Positions 35,786-49,146 of a stretch of DNA of 64,000 bases are shown here, piece by piece. The translations under genes were made by a program, and so were the position numbers. Location: contig CAXKVR010000062.1 in the NCBI GenBank assembly GCA_964058845.1, positions 1 through 64,000 of the forward strand. Direction: 5' to 3'. The stretch comes from Carex sylvatica (taxonomy: Eukaryota > Streptophyta > Magnoliopsida > Poales > Cyperaceae). Each line of letters opens with the position of its first letter. Position 1 is the stretch's first letter. Under the pieces are notes generated by a model. The model searched no databases and was not told the origin of the DNA. It saw nothing but the letters and a program-made list of their open reading frames with translations.

Positions 35786-35878
35786 GGTGGGGGACTGTCG
35801 CGACCCGTGGTCGCGGGGTGTGACAATATATCTGAAGAAAATAATGTTGTTTTATAAACTTTACATTTTTTTTTTATT

Positions 35879-36123
35879 TTGACAGTGGTTGTCGAATCTA
35901 CATCATTTGCATTAACTCAAAAGAGCATCTTTTGAGTTAATATATATCGACCGTTCGATTGTAAATGGTGTCCATCCGGTTTATGCCTAAAATATCGGTG
36001 ATCTTTAATATTAGTGTGGATCTTACTTGCACGAATCTTGAAGATTATTGGACAATCCAGATGTATTAATTCAAAAGATTATTTTTTGAGTTAATGCAGA
36101 GGATACGAATTCGTGGCTGTCAA
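35879..36123. mobile_element. short inverted-repeat element (MITE)
   Basis: Ends ttgacagtggttgtcgaat and gaattcgtggctgtcaa are inverted, as are the inner blocks gcattaactcaaaag and ttttttgagttaatgc. About 245 bp, with no coding capacity. No clear target duplication. Confidence 0.7.
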
Positions 36124-36348
36124 GGTGAGTTTTACAACTTAAACATTATTTTTCCTATTTAACTAAAATATTTACAAAGGATAATGTTAATTAAACTAAC
36201 TGATTCTTTATTTGATAGAACATCATAAAATATTTGAAATATTATAGTATTAAAATAATATTATGGTTTCCAAAGTAAATTGGTATTCAACAAATTTTGA
36301 ATCAAATATATTTATTTTTGTAAATGCTTAGAATGAAGTGAAGTTAGT

Positions 36349-36693
36349 GTGTGCTATGTTTATCAAGATTTCTTAGTGAGCATAATCCCAAAATTTATTG
36401 GATCGTTTTCAAATAACGAATTCAAACTGTCGAAACCAATTTACTTTACGAGTGATGTGTGCAGAAAAAAAAAACAATTTAAAAAAGATGAAGTTTTAAA
36501 ACTTATTTTAATTCATTCATGTTTTCTTATTTTTTTATCGCTTGATTTTGTGTTGAATGAATTCAAAAAATTTAAAATATTCAATGTACATGTATTACTC
36601 ATGATGTAGGTTGGTTTTAATGTTGGAATTCATCCCAATCCGTTAGATTTTAGAGTATACTCACCAAACTCTCTTAGTGAACATAAAGCATAG
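36349..36693. mobile_element. inverted-repeat element (MITE), related to those near 54 kb
   Basis: The left part (tttatcaagatttcttagtgag, then gaattcaaactgtcgaaacc and tacgagtgatg) is mirrored by the right part (catgatgtagg...ctcttagtgaacataaa). Phrases such as tacgagtgatg and aatgaattcaaaaaattt recur at 53.8-54.4 kb, so these belong to one family. The 86-residue open frame inside is not a gene. Confidence 0.55.
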
Positions 36694-37406
36694 CTAGTTT
36701 TGCTCCTAAAAATGTATATAATGATTAGCATAATAAATGTTAATTTGTATCAGCCACTTTGTGTTTACCACATTATATGCCACCTGATGTTCTTTTTAAT
36801 GCGGTAAAACAATAATCGATTTCAAATGCGGTTTAAATATTAAGCATCTTTTCACAAAAGATATGTATAAGTACAACACTTAAATTAAATTATAGCAAGG
36901 TTAATTGCGCCATGAAGAATGAAATGACTGACATAATAGCAACAAACTGCTGTTGATTGGATCTGTATTATGTTTGAATGATTGATTGAATCTGGATCAA
37001 TTTGAAATGTTTTACGGCTTCAGAGAAAGCCTTGTAAATTTGGATTTCAAAACTTCAATAGGCCCACAAAAACTTATGCGCCAACTACCAACATTAGTAC
37101 CAAACAATTCAAACAGCATAGCCAAGTCACATAAACAAATGGGGATGTGATGTCTACATCAATAAGCCTCTCCTCTCCTCTCCTCATATAATAAATTAAA
37201 GAAGATTTTCCATCCAACTAATTTACACAATTATGACAAATGTAAGGTTAGAAACAATTAATTTCGTAAATATTGTTCCTCTAGGAATAAACCTAAATTT
37301 TGTGAAAACATTATGAATTATATTCAAAAGTCTGAAGCTATTTGAGAATTGAGAGGAACCTTTTTTGTTTTTTTCTTTTTTTTTAGCTTTTGACATTTAT
37401 TGAGAG
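36694..37406. other. AT-rich intergenic DNA, nothing recognised
   Basis: No gene, RNA or transposon end was seen. Confidence 0.5.
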
Positions 37407-37416
37407 CAAGTTTCAC

Positions 37417-37604
37417 GGAAATAAATCTGTTGCGATCCAAAAAGAATCGCAGGTCCCTGTTATACCAAATCAAACCTTTCATTTTTTTAAATACATGAAT
37501 CTTAATAGAAGTTGTTTTCATGCACAAATCTCAAAAAAAATGAAAGGTTAGATTTGGAATTACAGGTCCCTGCAATTCCTATGGATCACAGCAGATTTAT
37601 TTCC
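37417..37604. mobile_element. 188-bp foldback MITE with 10-bp target duplication
   Basis: Perfect 13-bp terminal inverted repeats GGAAATAAATCTG, arms of about 73 bp that pair imperfectly, and a loop of about 45 bp. It is flanked by CAAGTTTCAC at 37,407-37,416 and 37,605-37,614. A 9-10-bp duplication and a G-start point to a Mutator-like (MULE) origin. The stem could also fold as a small-RNA precursor. Confidence 0.85.
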
Positions 37605-37738
37605 CAAGTTTCACAAGGTTGGGGCATTGGATGTAGTTACGTCAGTGTCGTATTCCCATCTGAAGCTAATCATGGGAGATTTGAGCAGAGGATATTAGAA
37701 ATATGGTGTAGTGTGACACTGTTAAAATTCATCAACAA

Positions 37739-37812
37739 GCTCTCGTAGCTCAGTTGGTTAGAGCACCCGTTTAGTAAGCGGGAGGTCTTGAGTTCGACTC
37801 TCAACGAGAGCA
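37739..37812 (+). tRNA. tRNA-Thr (anticodon AGU)
   Basis: The cloverleaf is complete: acceptor stem GCTCTCG/CGAGAGC with discriminator A, D-arm with AGCTCAGTTGGTTAGAGC (A box), anticodon stem CCCGT/GCGGG with loop TTAGTAA giving anticodon AGT, and T-arm with GAGTTCGACTC (B box). There is no intron and the CCA end is not encoded, as in nuclear genes. A-to-I34 editing would let it read ACU, ACC and ACA. A TTTT run about 15 nt downstream can serve as the RNA polymerase III terminator. Confidence 0.96.
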
Positions 37813-38078
37813 AAATTAATTAATTTTATTTTTGAAGACAAATTTTTTTTTAATCTTTCTTGTATTTTCCAAATTTCCACGAAACGGATGGATTATCTAC
37901 TATCTAGTGGCTAGTGCACAGGGACGAAGACATGGCTTCTACTGGAGGGAGGGCCATGGCTTCATCTTGTTCTAGAAAGAACTACTACTAGTACAAGTAC
38001 TAGTGGGGCTCGTTTGCAAGGTAGTTTGCTACAGCGATGGTATTAAGAATGTTTTCATCATTTAAACAAGTTGTCTAA
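37813..38078. other. short intergenic region between tRNA and tubulin 3' end
   Basis: Nothing recognised apart from the T-run after the tRNA. Confidence 0.5.
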
Positions 38079-38084
38079 TTTATT
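38079..38084 (-). terminator. polyadenylation signal AATAAA of the tubulin gene
   Basis: Minus-strand AATAAA about 245 nt after the tubulin stop, a plausible 3' UTR length for a plant gene. Confidence 0.45.
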
Positions 38085-38324
38085 GCAACCAAATCTTATT
38101 TACATTACTTGATGAAGATAATAGTAGTCATGACATTTGAAGCCTTGACAAGCAAAGCTGTCTGACATTCAAATCGAATTTCTGAGATTAGACTGGTTGA
38201 AACCAATGCAATCAAACACAAAATAGTTTTAATCCATAAAAAGGTTCAACCAGATAACAAAAGCCACAAGACATAATCATACAACTGGAGAACCAATACA
38301 TGAACAAACAACACAGCCAGCAAC

Positions 38325-40692
<2,368 letters not shown>

Positions 40693-40765
40693 TCAACTAG
40701 GAAATTTGAAACGGCGTATACGAAGACGCCTATGAGCTATGGCAATTTTGGGTGATCAACCGTTG

Positions 40766-40772
40766 TTATATA
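40766..40772 (-). promoter_or_regulatory. TATA box of the tubulin gene
   Basis: Minus-strand TATATAA lies 146 bp upstream of the tubulin ATG, which allows a 5' UTR of roughly 110 nt. No better TATA box is closer. Confidence 0.5.
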
Positions 40773-40837
40773 GACACAGCCAGGCATGCTCATAACTCAC
40801 AAGTCCTATCCTAGGGTTTCTTTCGCTAACCCTGGTT

Positions 40838-40861
40838 AACCAACCAACCAACCAACCAACC
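40838..40861. repeat. (AACC)6 microsatellite
   Basis: Six perfect AACC units in the tubulin upstream region. The flanks ccctggtt and gtggttagaccacggtt can pair with them. Confidence 0.9.
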
Positions 40862-41740
40862 GTGGTTAGACCACGGTTTGCCAGCTCACCAAAGCCCGAC
40901 TGACTAACAGCTTTTTTACTCGATGCTCTTCAATTTTAAAAAATGGAGGTGTCCTGTTTTGAATTTAAACTGAGGGTTTAACGAGAAAGGAATTCTCCAT
41001 TGAATGATAACTGGAGAGAGATATAGGTCAGTCTCCCAAACGGTCGGGTGATAGATAATTCATAATTTAGTGCTCAAATTCAAGTTTGAAATGAGAATAG
41101 GCAGATAACTTATGGTAATAACAAAATTACCCTTGTTGGGCCTAACCGCATTGATTGTCCCGAGTTAATCTGACGGTTTACAAGAAATGTATTCAAACGG
41201 AAGGATTAATCTACGGTTCTTCTCAGTTCTCACGAGTCACGAGTTAATGAATCCCTCTTCCCTGCTGGAAATGGAAACGCTTTACGGTCTGATCTTTATC
41301 TGCTGTTGCCTGTGTGCCCATTAACTTATAGATGCCGAATTTTTGGGGTAAATCTCAGGCAGTAACAAAATTTCTTCGTAATAATTTCAAGGAAAGCTTT
41401 CCATGTTTTTATTTTAGCGTTTCACCGCATATTAATTCTTTTTGACAACATAACTACTGGGAAATAATTAGATAAAGTTACCAAATCGTATCTACATCAA
41501 GAGGTTTTTAAAAAGGAATCTCTTTTATATTTATGATTTGTTGAATATAAATTATTTTAAAATTTTAACTTGCATATATCTTCATTCACCGATTTTTTAT
41601 TAATATCCAACATTAAATAAAAAATAATACAAATGTCCATGTTTTTTTTGAAATTTTTAAAGATGCCCAAACGCCAGGATTCCTGACGGCCTTTTTTTTT
41701 TCTTTTGAAAAATTAATATCTGGTGCTTACTTCCTCTGGG
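40862..41740. other. tubulin upstream / intergenic region
   Basis: AT-rich, no gene seen. It probably holds the distal tubulin promoter. Confidence 0.45.
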
Positions 41741-41748
41741 TTCACAAG

Positions 41749-42296
41749 TAGGGGTTTGCTAACGGGTAGGGTACGGGGGGTAGGGTATACCCGGGTCGGG
41801 TACGGGTATGGGTCGGGTACGGATATACGGGTACCACGGGTATTTTTTTCAAAATCTGTACCCTACCCGTCTTATACCCGTGCCCATGGTACCCTTGACG
41901 GGTAGAGCGGTCCGGGTAGGGTACTCGGTCCGGTTCTTCTTTTCTTTTTCTTTTTTTTCTCTGTTTTTCGGTCCGATTTGGTTTTTTTTTTCTCTCTGTT
42001 TTTCGGTCCGGTTTGGTTTTTTTTTTTTTTTCGGTTGAACCGGCGGCAAATTCGAAATTTCAAAAAAAATTGAATTTTTAACGAGTTGGGTACGGGTCGG
42101 GTCGGGCGGGTACGGGCGTAATTCGGGCCGGGTTTGCTCGGATTTTGAACCAAATAACCGTACCCTACCCGTTTTATGCCCGTACCCGTGTACCCGTTTA
42201 CTCGACCCATACCCGGGCTCGGGCACGGGTACCCCGGGTACCGGGCACGGGCGGATCGGGTATGGGCCGCCTGACTCGGATATTTGCAAACCTCTA
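41749..42296. mobile_element. CGGGTA-rich hAT-type element with 8-bp target duplication
   Basis: Starts TAGGGGTTTGCTAAC and ends TTTGCAAACCTCTA, flanked by perfect TTCACAAG copies at 41,741-41,748 and 42,297-42,304. Inverted ends plus an 8-bp duplication identify the hAT superfamily. Both subterminal parts are made of cgggta/tacccg repeats. The centre is poly-pyrimidine with two gttttcggtccg(g/a)tttggttttt repeats. There is no transposase. This intact copy defines the family that also lies at both sides of the tandem array (10,580 and 30,676). Confidence 0.92.
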
Positions 42297-42304
42297 TTCA
42301 CAAG

Positions 42305-43352
42305 TACTGAAAAAATTGTCTATTGATCAAATACAATTTAGATTGTTTATACAATAAAATCTTTTATAAGTTTCTTTCTTGTTGCAAAAAACAAAAGTTA
42401 TGTTTATTTTAAAATTTGTTTATTTTTATTATAAATATATCATTTATTTTTCATTTGAAATAAATTTTGTAACTTATTATTATCTTTTCAGAAATTTTCA
42501 TTGTAGTTTTGAGACCCTAAACGATATTATTTTGGAATTTCCGAGTGCACGGGACATTTTGTAAGATAAACATTACTTTTACCTTCAAAATCTATATCTC
42601 CTCCTCCCAAACTTTTTGAAAAATAGTCTAATGCTCATAACAAAAAGTTTTGTACATAAAGTTATGGTAGTTCAAAATTTGATCAAAGACCCTCTTAGTT
42701 TGAGCTATTTTAGACATATATATTCGGATTTCAAATTGAATGTACGTATTAAAAAATCAGACCCTTACCTTTGAATTTGTTTTCTCCGGTCGATTTTTCT
42801 CTTAATAGGAAACTTAAAACATTAAGAAAAATACAATCTATCACTAACTGTGTGTCATATCATGTTCTGATCAAGGAATGATCGATTTAATATAAATCGA
42901 GAAGAAGTAAGCACCATATCTCAATTTTTTATTTTTTTTTAAAAAAAAAGGGCCGTCATGGTGATCCAAAAAGAAAGTGAAATGCTGAGAATCTCGACGA
43001 TTTTGGCATTTTTATAAATACTAAAAAAAACGTGGACATTGGTGTTTATTTTTGTTTATAAATACTAAATAAATTATGAACTCATAAATAACGAACAGTA
43101 GAATTTTGTTTATTTTTGTAGTTAAGTTGTGAGTGAGGAGTCAAGTCATCTAAGTGATCTAACTCGAGATGAGGACAAAACAGATCGACCTTGTAGGAGT
43201 GAGGAGTCTACTCTACCGTCTACCCCCATCCCAAATAAAATCAAATCAAATCAAATCAAGGAGAAGAAGCTTTCATCGCTCAGCAGCCACAACCGCTGGA
43301 TAAGCCCACGCTCACCTCACACACCCGCTTCCTCCTAATCCCTTCTAAGTTC
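42305..43352. other. intergenic region upstream of malate dehydrogenase
   Basis: AT-rich to about 43,120, then a more GC-balanced stretch with a (TCAAA)n run at 43,235-43,258 and CT-rich sequence. A TATA-like taatatata at 43,353-43,361 precedes the ATG by about 75 bp. No other gene seen. Confidence 0.45.
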
Positions 43353-43433
43353 TAATATATATTGTTTTCTCTTCTTCTTTTACATACTATTACAACTTAC
43401 AAGTGGCAATCATTCGTTTACTGATCGACAAAG

Positions 43434-46400
43434 ATGAACCCCCAAACCGAGGCTCTTAAGAGAATCCAGAGGATCGCTGCTCACCTCCATCCTCTCCCTC
43501 CACAGGTCTCTTCTCTTCTCTTCTCTTCTCCTCAATTCTTACAATTGGCTCATGTTTTACTTTTTATGTTCCCCTCCAAATTCAGTTATTCATGTCATTT
43601 TGTAGTGACAAAGTCAATTTGATCAAATATATATAACAGAACAATTAAACTTTGATACAAGTCTGTTTATATCTAGATGGAAGATAATTTGGAGCTGAGG
43701 CGCTCTGACTGCCGTGCTAAAGGAGGTGCTCCAGGATTTAAAGTGGCAATCCTGGGTGCAGCCGGTGGCATTGGCCAGCCTCTAGCATTGCTCATGAAAA
43801 TGAACCCACTTGTATCCATTCTGCATTTGTATGATGTCGTAAACGCACCCGGTGTCACTGCTGATATCAGCCACATGGACACTGGCGCTGTGGTAATTTA
43901 CTTTTCTTTTTCTTTATCTTTTTCATGTCATTTACATTCAGCGTAGGTTATTTCAAATATTACATTTTGCGTTTTGCTTCGGGTGCTTTTTAGTTGCACA
44001 ATTGAGGGGACATGGAGGCTAAAATCAATCAGTATTGAGCCGTTATCACATAATTGATGGTTTGTGAACAGTTAGATTAGATTAAGGCTTAATTGCTCGG
44101 TTGAAGCTTTATTGGAGTTTAGGTATGTTATTAGGATCAGTCAGGCTTAGTTGTGGCTATATAGAAAACAATATAAAAATCTTTGACTTCAGTTGATTGG
44201 AACTGAACTCGGAACAAAGCACAGAATTGACCTTATTCCTCCAAAGAGACTTTTAGGCTTTTACTATCGGAACAACAAGGAATGCAAACTTCTAGCATTA
44301 TCTCTATTATAAAATTATTAATACACATTAGTCACAAAAACTCACATTGAACATCAAAGCAGTCTCTAAACTATGCCAACTGAACTCCCAAAAATAAAAT
44401 AAAAAATGTTTTATTTCTGAAAATAAATAGTACACGATCTGTAAAATGATAAAACTATAACATCTATTTCTGTGCCTTTGGTTCAGGTGCGTGGCTTTCT
44501 GGGACAGAAGCAGCTGGAAGATGCCTTGACTGGCATGGATTTGGTAATAATCCCTGCAGGTATCCCCAGAAAACCGGGTATGACCCGTGACGACCTGTTC
44601 AAGATCAATGCAGGCATTGTGCGTACACTCTGTGAGGGGATAGCAAAGTGTTGCCCAGGTGCATTAGTCAATTTGATCAGCAATCCAGTTAACTCGACGG
44701 TTGCGATTGCAGCTGAGGTTTTCAAAAAGGCTGGCACATATGACCCCAAAAAGCTTCTTGGGGTCACGACTCTTGATGTTGTCAGAGCTAATACCTTTGT
44801 TGTAAGCATCCTTTTCTGTTTTTTCTTTCCAGTGCAAAGTACATTTGTACTCATTTATTGTACTTGCCACTCCCTACTTTTCTTATATTTGGAATTCAGT
44901 CAATTGACTGCAACTTTTTTTTCGTTATTTGCAAAGAATGCCAAACATGAAGCAGATTTTAGTCAAGCAAAAACCGGCCAAGTTGAATTGATCTTCTCGT
45001 GTAATTCTGTCATGCCTTTTAATAACAATGCCATTGAAACTTCTAATCAAACATATGGTTTGCTTTGCTTGAATTTGTTTCAGTTTGTGCTTAGGAAAAT
45101 AAATAAGTAATGTTAGGGACACAATTGTCAAATGTTTAACAGCCCATACTTATACCATCACAATAAGATAATGATTGTTTCTCTTTGCTAAAAGTGAGAT
45201 ACTGGGCAGTGTCATTTGCAAATTTAAGAAATTAAAACTAGTGTGTTGCTACTTACTAACAAATGAAATGAGTTAATTATTTGTTCAAAGAAACTTTTGT
45301 TCTGTTTATAAGCTATCCTTGTTTTGCTGTTTTGATGCGTGATAGGTAGCTTAGACTACCATCACCACTTGTAAATATTCTCCCTTCTCCAATCTTTGCA
45401 AGGGATATGATCAAACTATCTTACTCTCTCTATGGCCATTGACAAAGGGATAAGCTATCCTTGTACTTTTTAGGCATTTATGGAAAAATGATGTTGTCTA
45501 CATACTGTTAGTTTAGTTAAGTCGCTTTTTATAAAACAGCGAGGGATAGTTCGACCATGGGGGCATGATGGAGAAGATAATTTTTTTAGGGTAAATTTCT
45601 TAGGAGGTCACTAAACTTTATCATTTGTCATGAATTTGTCACTCAAGTTTGATTTGTATCTCTGTATTGAACTTTTAATTTGTCTCAATCAAGTCACTTT
45701 ATAATTTTTTTCATCCAAAATATTAACGGAATATGCTCATTCCGTCCAAAATACTAACGGAATATGCTCATTCATCTTTATATCACTTTATATTTTATTA
45801 GTTTTTTTGAATGGAAGAGTGACTTAATTGGGACAAATGAAAAATTGAGTGACTAATTCGTGACAAAAGATGAAGTTCAGTGGCCTCTGACGAAATTTAC
45901 CCATTTGTATATTTAAAAAAAGACTAAAGAATAGGCTGTGTTGAAGATGTTTCCTGATTGGTAAAGGGATAAAGAGGACACTTGTTATTTCCAGTTGGCA
46001 TGCAAGACATTTATCTTTTTTCATTATGGTGCTCGCATTAATCTCTTTCTTTTATTATAAATATTTTGGCAGGCTGAAGTGCTTGGTGTTGATCCAAGAA
46101 ATGTGAGTGTCCCCGTTGTTGGTGGCCATGCTGGCGTTACCATTTTGCCCCTATTGTCTCAGGTGTGTTGTGACCTCCTTTTTCACCCATTCTATGTGAT
46201 GTTTATTTTCTTACTTAGTCTTTGCTTAATGTTTAATGTATTTTCTTGTTCCAGGTAACACCACCTTGCTCATTTACACCGGAGGAAACTGCATATCTCA
46301 CTGATCGCATACAGAATGGAGGCACAGAAGTAGTTGAGGTATCTACAGTTTTCACTTTTATCCTTCAATTTCATTTGGTGTTTGGCTGCTGTACCACAGC

Positions 46401-47096
46401 ATATCCATATGAATTACACTATATTTCCTTTTGTTCAATTTATTTTCCTTGAAAGCTAAAAAATTTATGGTATATTTTCTACTTTTTCTTATATAGGCCA
46501 AGGCTGGAGCCGGGTCTGCAACATTATCCATGGTCAGCGCTTTCTACTTAGTTTTAGATTTGTTTAGTAAAGAAACATCTTACTGAGTTGTCATTTTGAC
46601 AAAAAACATAACCAATCTGGTGCTGATGTTCAATTATAGGCATATGCTGCTGCTAAGTTTGCTGATGCATGCTTGAGGGGTTTGCGAGGAGATGCCGGTG
46701 TTATCGAGTGTTCATTTGTTGACTCTCCAGTTAGATATATCTCAACATCCATTAAAATTATTTTATCATTTATATGTTTATACAAATGTTCTTCTGATTG
46801 CAACATTTTCTATTCTTAATTTTAGGTGACAGAATTGCCATACTTTGCATGCAAAGTGAGGCTAGGTCGTACCGGAGTTGAAGAAGTCTTCCCTCTTGGT
46901 CTTGTCAATGAATTTGAAAGGTCTCTCTCTCTCTCTCTCTCTCTCAAGCTGAACTGGTAGATTATTTGGTTGTTCTTGTTTAATTTGTCATTTTGAAAAG
47001 CATTGTTTAATTTATAATGGCAGAGCTGGCTTGGAGAAGGCAAAGAAAGAATTGGCCGAGAGTATCCTAAAAGGCGCTTCATTTATCAAAGGCTGA
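43434..47096 (+). CDS. PMDH: peroxisomal (glyoxysomal) NAD-malate dehydrogenase, nine exons, 356 residues
   Basis: Exons: 43,434-43,505; 43,677-43,892; 44,487-44,801; 46,073-46,162; 46,255-46,338; 46,497-46,532; 46,640-46,729; 46,826-46,920; 47,024-47,096. They add up to 1,071 nt (357 codons with TGA). All introns are GT-AG and all except the last are phase 0. Residues 10-18, RIQRIAAHL, fit the PTS2 peroxisome signal R-I-x5-H-L and come from the first exon alone. The mature enzyme shows the NAD loop GAAGGIGQP, the substrate loop [18 protein letters not shown] and the catalytic His in [11 protein letters not shown]. It interconverts malate and oxaloacetate, reoxidising NADH from beta-oxidation and serving the glyoxylate cycle and photorespiration. 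Length matches glyoxysomal MDH (about 356). No damage seen. The PTS2 rules out a mitochondrial or cytosolic isoform. Confidence 0.97.
45589..45902. mobile_element. MITE in intron 3 of the malate dehydrogenase gene
   Basis: The ends gggtaaatttcttaggaggtc and the mirrored cctctgacgaaatttaccc are inverted repeats, and the next blocks (cactaaactttatca / gatgaagttcagtg) also mirror. About 314 bp. Near the centre a 31-bp unit with attaacggaatatgctcatt is repeated in tandem (45,715-45,778). The intron keeps normal splice sites. Confidence 0.75.
46922..46947. repeat. (TC)n microsatellite at a splice donor
   Basis: The tc run starts one base after the G of the exon-8 GT donor in the malate dehydrogenase gene, so length changes would alter the donor's +3 to +6 context only slightly. 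Confidence 0.85.
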
Positions 47097-47292
47097 GTCA
47101 AGTATATAATGTAAATCAGTGCAATTAGCTTGTGAATTTTATGATTATTGATATACAATACAATCCTTGGTAAAGACTAAAGAGAGATGTTATACTATGA
47201 GAACCTTGCAATAATAGTGAGAAATATATATGTACTTGTCTAATCAATAGACTCTGCAATCTTTCTTCTAATATTTTTATGAACTTGTTAGG

Positions 47293-47298
47293 AATAAA
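47293..47298 (+). terminator. polyadenylation signal of the malate dehydrogenase gene
   Basis: AATAAA about 200 nt after the stop codon. It is the best match in the AT-rich 3' region. Confidence 0.4.
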
Positions 47299-47299
47299 A

Positions 47300-47769
47300 T
47301 GTCAATGGCGTGTTTAATTTGATGTATCGTTTTCTACTATGAGAACAGTAGTATATATAATTAATAATTTTATGTATCGTTTTCCATTCAAGTGCCATCG
47401 GATTGATTGCTTTATGGGCTTTCTCCACGGCACTATCTTCCCATGCATCCAGGCTCCAGCACACCTCAAAACATTAAATTCTATCTCAGACCAGATTGGA
47501 TTGTTCAAAATTTCTGATCCAATATTAATATATTATGGTTCGACGAATCTAAACTCAAAATTTGGGTTACTTGAGAGGATCCATCACGTACCGCACCTCA
47601 TCTCAAGTTGTAGCTACATTAATTAATCCTCCTTAATTAATATCCTGATTAAGGAGTACTCTTAATTAAACACCATATGTATAATTCCACAAACAAGGAA
47701 GCATATATATATACATACATACAATTCAAATTTCAACAACCATAAAGCATAGGAAACCGTTTGAGTCGC
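47300..47769. other. intergenic, nothing recognised
   Basis: Short opposing open frames at 47,314-47,626 have no family I recognise. Confidence 0.4.
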
Positions 47770-48295
47770 TTCTTTATGGTATAAAAATGTTAAAAAAACT
47801 AGAAGGAAACCGAAGATAATAACAAGTAATTAAACAATATCTTATGCGTTGCCACTGTATATCTATCTGTACATTAGCGGCATCTCTTGTTCTCATTTAC
47901 CTAATTTTCTGCAAAGCCTACAAACGTAAATAGGAACTTTAATGGGCATATAAAAGACGTTAAAAAGAAAAAAGAAAAACTGAAGATAATAAAAAGTAAA
48001 CAATATATATCTTAGCACTATATATATATGATATATCTTTACATTAATTAGCGGGATATACCTAATATTCTGCAAGCCTACAAATGTAAATAGGAACTTA
48101 ATTTAACGGACGTATAAAAGACATTAAATTAAAAAGAAAAAAGGAAACCAAAGATAATAACAAGTAAATAATATCTTATGTGTTGGCACTGTATATTTGT
48201 ACATTAGCATGCAGGATCTCTTGTTTTTATATATTTATCTAATCTTCTGCAAGCCTACAAATATAAATAGGAACTTTAACGGCGTATAACAAATA
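47770..48295. repeat. tandem repeat, about 160-177 bp, three copies
   Basis: The phrase ctgcaagcctacaaatgtaaataggaac recurs at about 47,909, 48,070 and 48,247, each preceded by agataataacaagtaaa and atcttatgtgttggcactgtat variants. The copies are diverged by indels. It is a minisatellite-like block without coding capacity. Confidence 0.8.
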
Positions 48296-48299
48296 TACT

Positions 48300-48990
48300 T
48301 TTCTTTGAAATAAATAGAGACCTCCATAAGCAAAGATCACATATATATATATTAAGAGATTAGAAAATGAGGTATAGAAATGGAAACTACTTGTTTTCTT
48401 AAAAATAATAATAATAATGGAGAGTGTTGTATTAATAGTTAATAGTAAAGAGAGGCTATGCCGGAAAAAGTGCGTTGGTTAAACAGGGGGTGTTAAACAG
48501 TTGGAGCTGTCGACCAATTAAATCAAAGCCGGTGAAATTCAGGTCTGTGGTGCAATAACTTCACTGCATGCATGCATGGTTCTTTTACAATATATATATA
48601 TTTAAATTTATTTATATGGAGACGATATGATTTTTGATGAGGATAACATTAATTAATGTTGCAATTAAAGCGATTAATTGGTCATTAATCTTCCAATGGG
48701 CAATTAAAGCAAGTGCTTGGTTACGTTTAAGGTAATCAATCAAAATCACTAATAATCTTCTTCTTTTTTCTCTTCTTAATTAATTTTAACATTTTTTTAT
48801 AACACGAACATAATATATATATATGGTACTTATTATTAATTGCGTATTAATTGCAGGAAGGCGATTGAATTAATGTTATCTAGTTATGAAGACAAGACCT
48901 GCATGGCATCTAGCTCTATCGAAGCGGGAAATATTGCATCTCTATAGCACAATTGGCTAGGAAAAAGTCCTAGCGTTGTTGTACGTACAA
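48300..48990. other. intergenic AT-rich region
   Basis: Simple AT runs and short direct repeats (gcaattaaagcgattaattgg / gcaattaaagcaagtgcttgg near 48,661 and 48,701). No gene seen. Confidence 0.4.
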
Positions 48991-49146
48991 CAACAAGGTA
49001 GGCACTTTTTGCGGGGGTTAAAAGTGATTTTTTGCGACGGAATACCGTAATAAACGTATTTTTTATATTAGTGACGGTACTTTTCGCGACGGAGTACCGT
49101 CATAAATGCATTTTTTCTCTCGCAAAAAGTGTCTACCTTGTTATTG
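48991..49146. mobile_element. 156-bp hairpin MITE, possibly CACTA-related
   Basis: Terminal inverted repeats CAACAAGGTAGGCACTTTTT / AAAAAGTGTCTACCTTGTTA surround gcgacggaataccgt and gcgacggagtaccgtc repeats, the kind of gcgacgg subterminal motif often seen in CACTA elements. The whole element can fold back. No target duplication was assigned. Confidence 0.75.

Noticed and set aside
35797..35825. tgtcgcgacccgtggtcgcggggtgtgaca as the start of an LTR with primer-binding site
   Set aside because: The near-palindrome resembles plant LTR ends, but no TGG-type primer-binding site follows and no partner LTR was found.
41849..42301. 150-residue minus-strand open frame with a Lys-rich tract
   Set aside because: It lies wholly within the hAT-type element; the Lys tract is its poly-pyrimidine centre read backwards.
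44472..45110. 212-residue single-exon reading of malate dehydrogenase
   Set aside because: It runs from the intron-2 end through exon 3 into intron 3. Conserved protein resumes at the acceptor before 46,073, so the C-terminal 100 residues of this frame are intron.
47314..47508. 64-residue minus-strand frame (AWMHGKIVPWRKP) as a possible gene fragment
   Set aside because: Composition looks protein-like, but I recognise no family and there are no neighbouring exons, so it is not supportable.
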